Below are positions 33,993 to 42,872 of a DNA stretch of 64,000 bases, in pieces. The notes under the pieces were generated by a model. That model made no database searches, was not told the origin of the DNA, and worked only from the letters and a program-made list of their open reading frames with translations. This stretch comes from Parasedimentitalea maritima (GTDB lineage: Bacteria > Pseudomonadota > Alphaproteobacteria > Rhodobacterales > Rhodobacteraceae). How positions within the stretch are numbered: the stretch's first letter is position 1; each line of letters starts with the position of its first letter. The stretch lies in assembly GCF_005771405.1 (NCBI RefSeq), contig NZ_VAUA01000007.1:232519-296518 (forward strand), read 5' to 3'. A program made the position numbers and the translations under genes.

Positions 33993-34997
33993 ATGTTATC
34001 TAATCTGCAGTCGCGGATCCAAGAGGTGATCCCGGGGGTCGTGCTGAGTTCAACTGTGGCTATGGCAGCTATGTTTCTGGCCACGCAATACACCGCCCCA
34101 GTGATGCTGTTTGCGCTGCTTCTGGGCATGGCGTTCAATTTTGTCGACCGTGACGGAAAATTCATCGCAGGTATCAATTTTATGTCCCGCACGGTGCTGC
34201 GGGTCGGGGTGGCGCTGTTGGGCGCGCGGATCACCTTTGCCCAGATATTGGAGCTTGGGCCATATGCGGTGCTGATTGTTTTGGTCAGTTTGGTCAGTAC
34301 TATTGGCATTGGTCTTCTGACGGCCCGGCTTATCGGTCGCACCCTATCCTTTGGCGTTCTGACTGGAGGCGCTGTGGGCATCTGTGGGGCTTCAGCCGCC
34401 TTGGCATTGACCTCGGTATTGCCGAAAGGCGAGGGCGGCATTGTCGAGCGGGATACTGTTTTTACGGTGGTGGCAGTGACGGTGTTTAGCACCGTTGCCA
34501 TGATAACCTATCCCATGTTCACCCAGCTTGCTGGTATGTCCGATCAGGTCGCAGGCATCTTTTTGGGGGCAACGATCCATGACGTGGCTCAGGTGGTGGG
34601 CGCTGGCTATACGGTGTCAGAGCAGACAGGCGACATTGCAACGGTGATCAAACTGCTGCGGGTTGCGATGTTGGTGCCGGTGATCGGTCTTGTCGTGCTG
34701 TTTGGCCTGCGTGCATGCAAAGGTGCGCCGCGTGGATCGGTTCCTGTGCCCTGGTTCCTGTTTGGCTTTGTCGCGCTGGCGACCCTGAATTCGTTGGGTG
34801 TCATTCCGGTCGCTACAGCCTTGGTGTTTTCGGATGCCTCTAAATGGGCTTTGGTTGGTGCGATTGCGGCCCTGGGGATGAAAACCCTGCTGGGTGAGAT
34901 CGTCACCGTTGGACCGCGCGCACTGGCCATCGTCTTGATTGAAACGCTGTGGATCGCCGGTTTTGTCTGGCTGCTTACCCGCGCTTTACCGCTTTGA
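33993..34997 (+). CDS. YeiH/PSE-family membrane protein (putative sulfate/sulfite exporter)
   Basis: The 334-residue protein has about ten hydrophobic helices and the family motifs FVDRDGKFIAGINFMSRTVL, VGVALLGARITFAQI, GGAVGICGASAALAL, ATIHDVAQVVGAGY and MKTLLGEIVTVG. This is PF03601 (YeiH/YadS). Members are induced in, or sit next to, pathways that release sulfite or sulfate from organosulfonates, where they are proposed to export it; the transport has seldom been shown directly. Starting at 33993 is supported by GAAGGAAATCGG in front. It follows the TTC38-like gene by 24 bases. Confidence 0.82.
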   Translation: MLSNLQSRIQEVIPGVVLSSTVAMAAMFLATQYTAPVMLFALLLGMAFNFVDRDGKFIAGINFMSRTVLRVGVALLGARITFAQILELGPYAVLIVLVSLVSTIGIGLLTARLIGRTLSFGVLTGGAVGICGASAALALTSVLPKGEGGIVERDTVFTVVAVTVFSTVAMITYPMFTQLAGMSDQVAGIFLGATIHDVAQVVGAGYTVSEQTGDIATVIKLLRVAMLVPVIGLVVLFGLRACKGAPRGSVPVPWFLFGFVALATLNSLGVIPVATALVFSDASKWALVGAIAALGMKTLLGEIVTVGPRALAIVLIETLWIAGFVWLLTRALPL

Positions 34998-35029
34998 ATT
35001 TGCAACGTCCTGATATCCGGAGACCAAAC

Positions 35030-36316
35030 ATGCCTGATACCAATAGCAACCTGACGGCCCGCCGGGCCAATGCCATTCCCCGTGGCGTTGGCTTGATGAA
35101 CCCGGTTTTTGCTGCACGCGCCGAAAACGCCGAAGTTTGGGACGTCGAAGGTCGCCGCTATATCGATTTTGCGGCTGGAATTGCGGTGGTCAATACCGGC
35201 CACCGGCACCCAAAAGTAGTGCAGGCGATTACGGCGCAGTTGGAGGGTTTTACCCATACCTGCCACCATGTCTTGCCTTACACCTCCTACGTGACGCTGG
35301 CAGAGCGGTTGAACCTGTTGGTTCCTGGCGATTTTGCCAAGAAAACCTGTTTTGTGACCACAGGTGCTGAAGCTGTGGAAAACGCGGTCAAAATCGCCCG
35401 CGCCCGTACTGGACGTGACGCGGTGATTGCTTTTGGTGGTGGGTTTCACGGTCGCACCTATATGGGCATGTCGCTGACAGGCAAAGTGGCACCCTATCGT
35501 GCGGGATTTGGCAGCATGATGGGCGACACCTATCATGTGCCCTTTCCAACCGCGCAAAACGGGATTTCGGCTGAGGCCGCACTTGCGGCGGTGCGCAGCG
35601 TGTTTCAAACGGATCTCGACCCATCGCGAGCGGCTGCAATCATCATTGAGCCGGTGCAGGGCGAGGGCGGTTTCAACATCGCGCCAAAGGCGTTGATGAC
35701 AGGGTTGCGAGAGCTCTGCGATGAATATGGGATCTTGTTGATCGCTGATGAAATTCAAACTGGATTTGGTCGCACTGGCCAGATGTTTGCGATGGAGCAC
35801 TTTGGCGTTGCGGCTGATTTGACATGTATGGCCAAGGGGCTGGCCGGGGGGATGCCGCTGGCCGCTGTCACGGGGCGTGCCGAGGTTATGGATGCACCTA
35901 CTCCGGGAGGTTTGGGCGGGACATACGGCGGCAATCCATTGGCGATTGCATCAGCACTTGCAGTGCTGGATGTGCTGGATGAAGAACAATTGTGCCAGCG
36001 CGCTAGCAAGTTGGGGGCTGATTTGATGGCGTTTTTGCGGGACCTTCAATCCGATGTGCCTGAACTTGGCGATGTGCGTGGGCTTGGGTTTATGGTGGCG
36101 GCTGAGTTTGTAACGGCTGAGGGCACGCCAAACCCTGAGATGGCGCAACGGGTCAAAGCCAGGGCAATGGCCCGTGGGCTGATCCTGTTGACTTGTGGCG
36201 TTGGCGGCAATGTCATCCGTTTTCTGGCACCGCTGACAATTCCTGATGTGGTCTTTGCCGAAGCGCTGGGCATTCTGAGTGACGTGATCCATGCAGCGCG
36301 GGAGGCGGGAGAATGA
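35030..36316 (+). CDS. Class III omega-aminotransferase (GABA aminotransferase-like)
   Basis: The 428-residue PLP enzyme has the GabT pattern: RRYIDFAAGIAVVNTGHRHP, VTTGAEAVENAVKIARARTG, the PLP-stacking FGGGFHGRTYMGMSLTG, Asp240 in IADEIQTGFGRTG and Lys269 in TCMAKGLAGG (Schiff base). It moves an omega-amino group to 2-oxoglutarate or pyruvate. GABA is the default substrate, but relatives take beta-alanine, taurine, hypotaurine and homotaurine, which cannot be told from sequence alone. It overlaps the aldehyde dehydrogenase start as ATGA, so its aldehyde product is probably passed to that enzyme. Confidence 0.9.
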   Translation: MPDTNSNLTARRANAIPRGVGLMNPVFAARAENAEVWDVEGRRYIDFAAGIAVVNTGHRHPKVVQAITAQLEGFTHTCHHVLPYTSYVTLAERLNLLVPGDFAKKTCFVTTGAEAVENAVKIARARTGRDAVIAFGGGFHGRTYMGMSLTGKVAPYRAGFGSMMGDTYHVPFPTAQNGISAEAALAAVRSVFQTDLDPSRAAAIIIEPVQGEGGFNIAPKALMTGLRELCDEYGILLIADEIQTGFGRTGQMFAMEHFGVAADLTCMAKGLAGGMPLAAVTGRAEVMDAPTPGGLGGTYGGNPLAIASALAVLDVLDEEQLCQRASKLGADLMAFLRDLQSDVPELGDVRGLGFMVAAEFVTAEGTPNPEMAQRVKARAMARGLILLTCGVGGNVIRFLAPLTIPDVVFAEALGILSDVIHAAREAGE

Positions 36317-37770
36317 TCCACTTGCAAGACAAAGCGTTGTTTCGCCAGCAGGCATTCCTAAATGGCGACTGGGTTGAGGCCTCTGATGGGGCGGTGATTG
36401 CGGTTCATGATCCGGCCACCGGCGAAGAAATTGGAACGGTTCCTGATTTGGGTGTAGCAGAGACCAAAGCGGCGATTGCGGCGGCTGAAATTGCGCAAAA
36501 AGATTGGGCAGCCCGAACCGCCGGAGAACGGGCAGCCGTGTTGCGGCACTGGTACGACCTGATGATGGCGCACCGTGAAGATCTGGCTCTGATCCTGACC
36601 AGAGAAATGGGTAAACCGCTGGCAGAGGCATTGGGGGAAGTGACCTATGGCGCTGGGTTTATCCAGTGGTTTGCCGAAGAAGCACGGCGGGTTTACGGGG
36701 AAACCATCCCCGGCCATCAACCGGACAAACGGCTTATGGTGATTAAGCAGCCAGTGGGTGTTGTGGCGGCGATTACGCCGTGGAACTTTCCCAATGCGAT
36801 GATCACCCGCAAGGTTGCGCCTGCGCTGGCGGCGGGCTGTGCGGTGGTTCTAAAACCTGCCTCCGAAACCCCGTTCTCGGCTCTGGCGATGGCAGAACTG
36901 GCGGTGCGGGCCGGTTTGCCCAAGGGGCTGTTGAACATAGTCACCGGGTGCGATGCCGCAGCCATTGGGGGTGAGATGTGTGCCAATCCGATAGTGCGCA
37001 AACTGACTTTTACCGGTTCAACCGGCGTTGGCAAAATCCTGATGCGGCAATGTGCCGATACGGTCAAAAAGCTCAGCCTTGAGCTTGGCGGCAATGCGCC
37101 GTTTATTGTGTTTGATGATGCCAATCTGAACGCGGCAGTCGAGGGCGCAATGATCGCCAAGTTCCGCAACAACGGACAAACCTGTGTCTGCGCCAACCGG
37201 ATCTATGTGCAAGATGGTGTCTATGATGCCTTTGCTGAAAAGCTGACACAGGCCGTTGCCGACATCAAAGTTGGTAATGGGGTGCAGGATGGGGTGACTA
37301 CCGGTCCCTTGATTGATGCCCGTGCGGTGGTCAAGGTAAGCGCCCATATATCAGACGCCACCAGCAAAGGTGCGCGGGTGCTGACGGGGGGCGCTCGACA
37401 TGAGCTGGGGGGAAGCTTTTTCCAGCCCACGGTACTGGGAGATGTGACGCGTGACATGGCAATTGCCTGCGAAGAAACCTTTGGCCCGATTGCGCCGCTG
37501 TTTCGCTTTGACACAGTTGAAGACGTGATTGCGCAGGCCAATGACACCGAATTTGGTCTTGCCTCATATTTCTATGCGCGTGACTTGCCACGGGTCTGGC
37601 AGGTGGCAGAAGCGCTGGAATACGGCATGGTTGGTGTAAACACTGGGTTGATTTCAACAGAAGTCGCCCCCTTTGGTGGTATCAAACAATCCGGCCTTGG
37701 CCGTGAAGGTGCGCGTCAGGGGCTCGAGGATTATCTTGAAACGAAATACATCTGTTTAGGTGGTATTTAG
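36313..37770 (+). CDS. NAD(P)-dependent semialdehyde dehydrogenase (GabD-like)
   Basis: The 485-residue ALDH has the conserved TPWNFPNAMITRK, FTGSTGVGKIL (nucleotide-binding), the general base Glu in LELGGNAPFIVFDDA, and catalytic Cys291 in NNGQTCVCANRIYV. The GQTCVCANR variant is the usual GabD signature of succinate-semialdehyde dehydrogenases. It oxidises the aldehyde produced by the coupled aminotransferase. Given the operon (CoA-transferase, desulfinase-like, exporter) a sulfo- or sulfinopropanal is an alternative substrate, which is inference. A large hairpin follows between it and the convergent amidotransferase gene. Confidence 0.9.
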   Translation: MIHLQDKALFRQQAFLNGDWVEASDGAVIAVHDPATGEEIGTVPDLGVAETKAAIAAAEIAQKDWAARTAGERAAVLRHWYDLMMAHREDLALILTREMGKPLAEALGEVTYGAGFIQWFAEEARRVYGETIPGHQPDKRLMVIKQPVGVVAAITPWNFPNAMITRKVAPALAAGCAVVLKPASETPFSALAMAELAVRAGLPKGLLNIVTGCDAAAIGGEMCANPIVRKLTFTGSTGVGKILMRQCADTVKKLSLELGGNAPFIVFDDANLNAAVEGAMIAKFRNNGQTCVCANRIYVQDGVYDAFAEKLTQAVADIKVGNGVQDGVTTGPLIDARAVVKVSAHISDATSKGARVLTGGARHELGGSFFQPTVLGDVTRDMAIACEETFGPIAPLFRFDTVEDVIAQANDTEFGLASYFYARDLPRVWQVAEALEYGMVGVNTGLISTEVAPFGGIKQSGLGREGARQGLEDYLETKYICLGGI

Positions 37771-37777
37771 GGCGATC

Positions 37778-37807
37778 TCAGGACGCGTTAAATGCTGCGC
37801 GTCCTGA
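37778..37807. terminator. Hairpin between convergent gabD-like and amidotransferase genes
   Basis: TCAGGACGCG (37778-37787) pairs perfectly with CGCGTCCTGA (37798-37807) around a 10-base loop. It covers the last codons of the minus-strand amidotransferase gene, with its stop codon in the loop, and lies just behind the gabD-like stop. No clean T-run follows either strand, so termination may be bidirectional but weak. Confidence 0.5.
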
Positions 37808-38468
37808 AAAACCCAGCGATCTGATTAGCCAATATAGCGGTGCTGAGCGGTTGGTCATAGGCAAGCTTGGCGGCTTCGATCAATTCTGGGGGGAGGACGT
37901 CGCGGCGATAGTCTGCCAGATCGCGACCAAATTCTGCGCTGAACTCAGGATGTGCCTGTACCGTAAAAGCGCGGTTTTCATAGGTGATAAAGGCGTTTTT
38001 GCAAAAGGGTGACCCACCGGCTGCCCGTGCGCCTTGTGGCAGTTTGGTAACCTGATCCTGATGCCAGGCGACAACACCCAGATCTGTGCCATCCGCCATC
38101 TGGTAAGATTGATTGCCGATCGACCACCCCTGATCAAAGCGTTCAACTGTGCCACCTAGGGCCAAGGCCAGAATCTGGTGACCAAAGCAAATGCCGACAA
38201 TTGGGCGGTCTGCTGCATAGGTCTCGCGTAGGAAATTCACCAACTCAGAAATCCATGGCAGATCTTCGTAAGCTGAGTGTTTGGAGCCTGTGATCAGCCA
38301 ACCGTCAGCGGCATCCGGGCTGGGAGGGAAGATACCATCGACCACATTCCAAGTCTGAAACTCAAACTCTTTTCCCGCCAGTAACTTGTGGAACATGGCG
38401 TCAAAATCACCGTGCTTGTCGATCAAGGACTCGGCTGTGTGGCCTGTCTGCAAAATACCAATTTTCAT
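37788..38468 (-). CDS. Class I glutamine amidotransferase-like hydrolase
   Basis: The 226-residue protein is a GATase1 domain without a synthase half: nucleophile Cys94 in IVGICFGHQIL and the His174/Glu176 pair in VQAHPEFSAE. It opens MKIGILQTGHT. Free-standing enzymes of this class hydrolyse gamma-glutamyl amides; PuuD of the putrescine pathway, a related hydrolase, cleaves gamma-glutamyl-GABA. In this island, which has a glutamine-synthetase-like ligase, release of glutamate from a gamma-glutamylated intermediate is the natural guess. It lies 13 bases after the reductase gene and is third in the P450 operon. Confidence 0.8.
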   Translation of the reverse strand: MKIGILQTGHTAESLIDKHGDFDAMFHKLLAGKEFEFQTWNVVDGIFPPSPDAADGWLITGSKHSAYEDLPWISELVNFLRETYAADRPIVGICFGHQILALALGGTVERFDQGWSIGNQSYQMADGTDLGVVAWHQDQVTKLPQGARAAGGSPFCKNAFITYENRAFTVQAHPEFSAEFGRDLADYRRDVLPPELIEAAKLAYDQPLSTAILANQIAGFFRTRSI

Positions 38469-38481
38469 TATTTAGTCCTGA

Positions 38482-39546
38482 TTAGATGTCCAGAGTCACG
38501 TCGCCCTTGGGCACCGCACAGCACAAAAGGGCAAACCCAGTAGCTGGGCGTTCCATCGGCTCTTCGGGGTATTCGACTTCGCCTGATGTTACTCTTGTTT
38601 TGCAGGTGTCGCAGGTACCAGCCCGGCAGCTGTAATCTGCCATCACACCATGCTCTTCGGCCAGCTCCAGCAAGTTGGGAATATCCGGATCCCAAGCCAC
38701 CTGCATCCCGGATTGAGCAAATGTGATCTGTGGCATGTTGGCGGCCTGCGGTGTGGGGGCTGATTTAGGTCGTGTTGATTTTAGCAGCGTGGCTGGGCCG
38801 AAAAACTCATAGTGGATAAGGTCTTCGTCGACATCCAACGACAAAAGCAGCGCGTACATCGCTTTCATAAAAGCGCCGGGACCGCAGAGATAATATTCAG
38901 CGGGGGTCTTTGGCATCAACTGCTGCAACAGGGCGCGGGTGACAAAACCACTGCTATCATAACCGCCGTCCTGCGGCCGTGGGTTGGCATAGCAGATATG
39001 GCTGGCCAGCTTGTCAAAACTGGATTGTAAATCACGTACTTCCTGTCCAAGCGCATGGACGCCACCATGTTCGCAAGCGTGAATAAACACCGTTTCGCGG
39101 CTGCCCTGCGCTGCAAGTGCCTGCAACATGGCCAGCAATGGGGTCTGACCGACGCCACCGCTGAGCAAAACCACCGGCCGATCCGAGGTCTGGTTCAAGG
39201 CAAACTTGCCAGCGGGACCATAGGCGGTGACGGTGTCACCTTCGCTGAGCTTGTCATGAAAATAGCTGGATGCAATTCCGGGTGGTACATCTTTGCCATT
39301 GGGTGCGGTTTCATGTTTGATCGTAACGCGCAATCCATCGATGCTGCGCTGCGAGATACTGTATTCTCGCTTCACCGGAGCACCCTGTTCATCGGGTACG
39401 GTGAAGACCAGATAGTCCCCAGGGACAAAATCGGGGCAGGCGCCAGTTGATGGGTTTAGATAGAACGACACTATGTTGTCGGACTCGGTCTGTTTGCGGG
39501 TGATGGTATAGTCCCGGGTTTGTGGGATCGCGCGGTTGGGCTGCAT
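38482..39546 (-). CDS. FNR/2Fe-2S NAD(P)H reductase (single-chain electron supplier)
   Basis: The 354-residue protein joins an FAD domain (KREYSISQ, FAD-binding R-x-Y-S), an NAD(P)-binding domain (LLSGGVGQTPLLAM, later YYLCGPGAFM) and a C-terminal plant-type 2Fe-2S domain (C307-x4-C312-x2-C315 and C342/C343). This layout is that of GbcB- and VanB-like reductases that feed oxygenases. It lies 25 bases after the P450 gene, so it most likely supplies electrons directly to that enzyme; no separate ferredoxin is present. It is second of three genes in the P450 operon. Confidence 0.88.
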   Translation of the reverse strand: MQPNRAIPQTRDYTITRKQTESDNIVSFYLNPSTGACPDFVPGDYLVFTVPDEQGAPVKREYSISQRSIDGLRVTIKHETAPNGKDVPPGIASSYFHDKLSEGDTVTAYGPAGKFALNQTSDRPVVLLSGGVGQTPLLAMLQALAAQGSRETVFIHACEHGGVHALGQEVRDLQSSFDKLASHICYANPRPQDGGYDSSGFVTRALLQQLMPKTPAEYYLCGPGAFMKAMYALLLSLDVDEDLIHYEFFGPATLLKSTRPKSAPTPQAANMPQITFAQSGMQVAWDPDIPNLLELAEEHGVMADYSCRAGTCDTCKTRVTSGEVEYPEEPMERPATGFALLCCAVPKGDVTLDI

Positions 39547-39571
39547 CTGCGCCTCCTGTAATTGGGTGAAA

Positions 39572-40813
39572 TTAGTCGAGGCGGACGATCAGTTTTTCGA
39601 TGCCATTCACAAAGTTGGAGTGGACGTATTCGGGTGGCTCGGCCAAGGAGACCTTCATGTCGCGTGTCAGGATTTCCTCAAGCAGGATACGTAATTCAAT
39701 GCGCGCCAAACCTGCACCTAGGCAGGTGTGGACGCCGCCACCGCCATAGCCGATGTGGGGCATTTTGGGACGGTTAACATCATAGTCGAGCGGTGCGTCG
39801 AACCGGGCTTCGTCGAAATTTCCGCTGGCGTACCACATCACAACTTTTTCGCCCTTTTTAACCGGGGTTCCCGATAGCACGGTGTCGCAGGTTGCGGTGC
39901 GGCGAAAGTAGAGGATAGGCGATGCCACCCGGACGATCTCTTCCACGGCCCCATCGATCAGATCCGGGTTGTCCTTGAGATTGGCAAAAATATCGGGATT
40001 GTCCACCATCTGTATCACCAGATTGGACATTGCTGACCGGGTGGTTTCATTGCCGGCGAAAATCAGCAGGCGAAAGAAGTTCGTGAATTCTGCTTCGGTC
40101 AGTTTTTCACCATCGACTTCGGCGTTGATCAGTTTGGTGACAAGATCATCCTGCGGTTCAGCCCGGCGTCTGTTGCCAAGATCGCGGGCGTAGTTGTCCA
40201 GTGCAAAGGCTGCGGGACTTTCAAATGGCAGGAACCGAAGCGGAGTGGTGTTGCCGTAGGCATTGGGATCAAGCGGTTTGTTCGCGGTGCCAGCAACCAG
40301 ATGATCCGTCAATTCAATCATGTAGTTACGGTCTTCTTCCGGCACACCCAGCATGTCACAGATGATGCTGATCGGAATTGGCTTGGCAATTTTTTCGACC
40401 CAGTCCCCGCCGCCCTCAACCACCAGATCATCCAGCAGTGCCGAAGCGCGTTGGCGAACAATGGGTTCAAAAAGCCGGAGGTTTTTGGGGATAAAGCCAG
40501 GGTTGACCAAGCGCCGTAACCGGCTGTGGTTGGGCGGGTCCATGTCAATCATCGAGGCGCGTGCCTCCAGGCAGTCGTCGGGCACTGTATAGATCTGGAT
40601 GTGGCCAGTGGCTGAACTAAAAGTCTCGGGGTGGCGAGAGACTTCAACGATATCTTCAAATCGGGTCACCGCCCAAAATCCATCTTCACCTTGTAACGGG
40701 TTCCAGCTCAGCCCGGGTTGTTTGCGGATTTCTGCAAACACCTGATGGGGAATGCCTGCATCGTAAAGCGCCGGGTCCGATAGGTCGGTTTGGGTGAGGC
40801 TGCGATCTGACAA
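39572..40813 (-). CDS. Cytochrome P450 monooxygenase
   Basis: The 413-residue soluble P450 of the bacterial class I type shows the I-helix FAGNETTRSAMS (A-G-x-E/D-T-T), E-x-x-R in EEIVRVASP, and the haem loop YGGGGVHTCLGAGLAR with axial thiolate Cys364. HSRLRRLVNPGF is the C-helix haem-propionate segment. The second Gly-rich F-x-G-x-G position is a Tyr here (YGGGG), a modest change. Substrate is unknown; an amine or gamma-glutamyl amide is suggested by neighbours. It heads a three-gene operon with its reductase and an amidotransferase, divergent from the hydrolase/ADH pair. GntR-like operators lie in the divergent promoter. Confidence 0.93.
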   Translation of the reverse strand: MSDRSLTQTDLSDPALYDAGIPHQVFAEIRKQPGLSWNPLQGEDGFWAVTRFEDIVEVSRHPETFSSATGHIQIYTVPDDCLEARASMIDMDPPNHSRLRRLVNPGFIPKNLRLFEPIVRQRASALLDDLVVEGGGDWVEKIAKPIPISIICDMLGVPEEDRNYMIELTDHLVAGTANKPLDPNAYGNTTPLRFLPFESPAAFALDNYARDLGNRRRAEPQDDLVTKLINAEVDGEKLTEAEFTNFFRLLIFAGNETTRSAMSNLVIQMVDNPDIFANLKDNPDLIDGAVEEIVRVASPILYFRRTATCDTVLSGTPVKKGEKVVMWYASGNFDEARFDAPLDYDVNRPKMPHIGYGGGGVHTCLGAGLARIELRILLEEILTRDMKVSLAEPPEYVHSNFVNGIEKLIVRLD

Positions 40814-40849
40814 TGGACAATTTCCTTTCCGGCATGATTGTTAATTCGT

Positions 40850-40882
40850 GAATACTGGATTCATTGTATTCTGTATACAAAA
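40850..40882. promoter_or_regulatory. Candidate GntR operator in the P450/hydrolase divergent promoter
   Basis: GAATAC (40850-40855) and GTATTC (40866-40871) form an inverted repeat with 10 bases between. Directly after comes the palindrome TGTATACA (40872-40879) in the context CTGTATACAAAA. The same 12-base string occurs in the gntR/GS gap at 43669-43680 and the GAATAC/GTATTC pair at 43567-43579. TGTATACA-type palindromes fit the FCD-GntR class. Confidence 0.65.
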
Positions 40883-40963
40883 ATCTTGTGAACTTGATTT
40901 TGCTATGTCAGTACTGGCGGTGACAAAAGGTGACTTTTGGATGTGGAAAAGGAGCGTGGTGTG

Positions 40964-41773
40964 ATGCAAGGTTATATAATTGTTGAAGAAAAGAGACCGA
41001 TCTGCTGGCAAGAGGTCGGAGCCGGTGCCCCGATCATCTTTCTGCATGCTATGGCAGGGTCGCGGACGGCTTGGGCGCCTCAGTTTGAGTATTTTGCGCC
41101 GCACTATCGTTGTATCGCCTGGGATATGCCCGGTTTTGGACTGTCCGCAGCCTTGCCTGATGGTGCGCAGATGGCTGAGGTTACAAACAGCCTGAAAGGC
41201 TTTGTCACTCAGACGTTGGGGCTAACCTCGGCGCATTTTGTTGGCCTGTCAGTTGGCGGAATGATCTTACAGCACTTCGCAGCAGAAGAGCCGGAACTGG
41301 TCCGATCTCTGACGATTATGGACAGCTCGCCAAAGTTTGGACTGGGTGGCGATATGAGCCCTGAGGATTTTATGCAGCCAATCTTGTCAGACTTAGCGGA
41401 TGGTACTTCGGTGCGGGCGTTTTCGGATGCCATGATCAAAGCGATAACCGGGCCGAGCTGCCGCCCTCAGATTATTGATGCAGCGATCGGCGCAATGGCG
41501 CGGGCACAGTTGGCTGGGCTGGTACTGACCACTCGGTTGATAGGCAACCATGATGCGATGAGTGTTTTGGGCCATATCAAAGCGCCGACATTGGTAATGG
41601 TGGGCGCTGATGATGCGGATACGCCAGTCAGCTATGCCGAGGAGATTGCTCAGACCATCAAAGGTGCTCAGCTAGAGATCATTCCAGACGCCGGTCATCT
41701 TTCGAATCTAGAAAACCCCGAGGTCGTGAATGCGGTGCTCGCGGGTTTTCTTGCCGCGCAAGCGGGGGAGTGA
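40964..41773 (+). CDS. Alpha/beta-hydrolase
   Basis: The 269-residue protein has the oxyanion HAMAGSRTAW region, the nucleophile Ser in HFVGLSVGGMILQHFAA (G-x-S-x-G), an acid Asp in VMVGADDADTPV and a catalytic His in IIPDAGHLSNLE. It resembles 3-oxoadipate enol-lactonase (PcaD-like) hydrolases but the substrate is open. It may hydrolyse an ester, lactone or amide in the pathway. I start at ATG 40964 (GTG 40961 also possible) behind AAAAGGAG; a TTG further up is unlikely. The zinc alcohol dehydrogenase follows after 4 bases. Confidence 0.85.
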   Translation: MQGYIIVEEKRPICWQEVGAGAPIIFLHAMAGSRTAWAPQFEYFAPHYRCIAWDMPGFGLSAALPDGAQMAEVTNSLKGFVTQTLGLTSAHFVGLSVGGMILQHFAAEEPELVRSLTIMDSSPKFGLGGDMSPEDFMQPILSDLADGTSVRAFSDAMIKAITGPSCRPQIIDAAIGAMARAQLAGLVLTTRLIGNHDAMSVLGHIKAPTLVMVGADDADTPVSYAEEIAQTIKGAQLEIIPDAGHLSNLENPEVVNAVLAGFLAAQAGE

Positions 41774-41777
41774 GTTG

Positions 41778-42872
41778 ATGAAGGCTGCTATATTTCACAC
41801 TGCGGGTGCGCCGCTAGAGATTGAGACCATCACCCTTGGAAATCCGGGCCACAATGAAGTGCTGGTTGAAGTTGCTGCCACTGGATTGTGCCACACGGAT
41901 TTGCATTTCATGCAGGGCCATCTTCCGCTACAGGCCCCCGCTATTTTGGGCCATGAAACTGCGGGTATCGTGCGTGCTGTTGGAGCAGGGGTCAGCTATA
42001 TGAAGCCCGGCGATCATGTTATCGGCTGTTTGTCGGCGTTTTGTGGTTGTTGCCACATGTGCCTGTCGGGAAACCCGTCGATCTGTGAAGATCAACCTGC
42101 AATTAACCGCAGCGAAGAAGAGCCGCCTCGTTTGCAGCAAAAGGACACCAAGGTTCAGCAGTTCATGAACCTGTCTGCCTTTGCTGATCATATGTTGGTG
42201 CATGAACATGCATTGGCAAAGATTGATCCGGCGATGCCCTTGGACAAGGCAGCGCTGATTGGCTGTGGCGTGACTACGGGTGTTGGCGCGGTGATGCGAA
42301 CCGCACAGGTCGAAGTGGGGAGTTCAGTGGTGGTGATCGGCTGCGGTGCGGTTGGGTTGAATGCCATTCAGGGCGCCAGGCTGGCTGGAGCGTTGAACAT
42401 CATAGCGGTTGATATCAATGTTGGCCGCCTGGACATGGCTCGCAACTTTGGTGCTACGCATGTGATCAACTCGTCTTTGGATGACGCGGTTGATCAGGTG
42501 ATGCAGATCACCGCTGGCAAAGGGGTGGAATACGCATTCGAAGCGGTTGGTCATCCGGATCTCGCACGCAATGGCTTTATGATGTTGCGAAAAAATGGAC
42601 TGTTGGTGCTGATTGGTCTGATGTCTGCTGACACCGAGGTTTCTTTGCCATTTCACCAGTTCATTGCGCAGCGAAAGGTCATGGGCTGTGACATGGGGTC
42701 AAACCGGTTTCGGAGCGATATGCAGGTGATGGTTCAATTCTATCTCGATGGTAGGCTGAATCTGGATGATATGCTGACAGGGCGGTTGCCCCTTTCGCAA
42801 ATCAACGATGGCTTTGCGGCCATGCAGCGCGGTGAGGGGCTGCGCACGATTATTGATTTTTCAATGAGCTAG
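41778..42872 (+). CDS. Zinc-dependent alcohol dehydrogenase (class III-like MDR)
   Basis: The 364-residue medium-chain dehydrogenase has catalytic zinc ligands in GLCHTDLHF, GHETAGIV and IGCGVTTG. The structural zinc region is CGCCHMCLSGNPSIC, followed by a 20-residue polar insert as in class III (glutathione-dependent formaldehyde) enzymes. The NAD-binding segment is VIGCGAVGLNAIQGA with Asp in IIAVDI. It oxidises an alcohol or thiol-aldehyde adduct. A true formaldehyde dehydrogenase is not excluded, and that would suit P450-driven N-demethylation. It overlaps the end of the convergent gntR gene by four bases. Confidence 0.88.
   Translation: MKAAIFHTAGAPLEIETITLGNPGHNEVLVEVAATGLCHTDLHFMQGHLPLQAPAILGHETAGIVRAVGAGVSYMKPGDHVIGCLSAFCGCCHMCLSGNPSICEDQPAINRSEEEPPRLQQKDTKVQQFMNLSAFADHMLVHEHALAKIDPAMPLDKAALIGCGVTTGVGAVMRTAQVEVGSSVVVIGCGAVGLNAIQGARLAGALNIIAVDINVGRLDMARNFGATHVINSSLDDAVDQVMQITAGKGVEYAFEAVGHPDLARNGFMMLRKNGLLVLIGLMSADTEVSLPFHQFIAQRKVMGCDMGSNRFRSDMQVMVQFYLDGRLNLDDMLTGRLPLSQINDGFAAMQRGEGLRTIIDFSMS

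Noticed and set aside
34607..35800. 397-codon minus-strand open frame opposite the exporter and aminotransferase genes
   Set aside because: Composition is atypical (many His, Gln, Arg), and both plus-strand genes there are clear.
36313..37770. Assigning gabT/gabD firmly to GABA metabolism
   Set aside because: The operon context (CoA-transferase, desulfinase-like ACDH, sulfur exporter) offers a different substrate, so only a family-level call is made.
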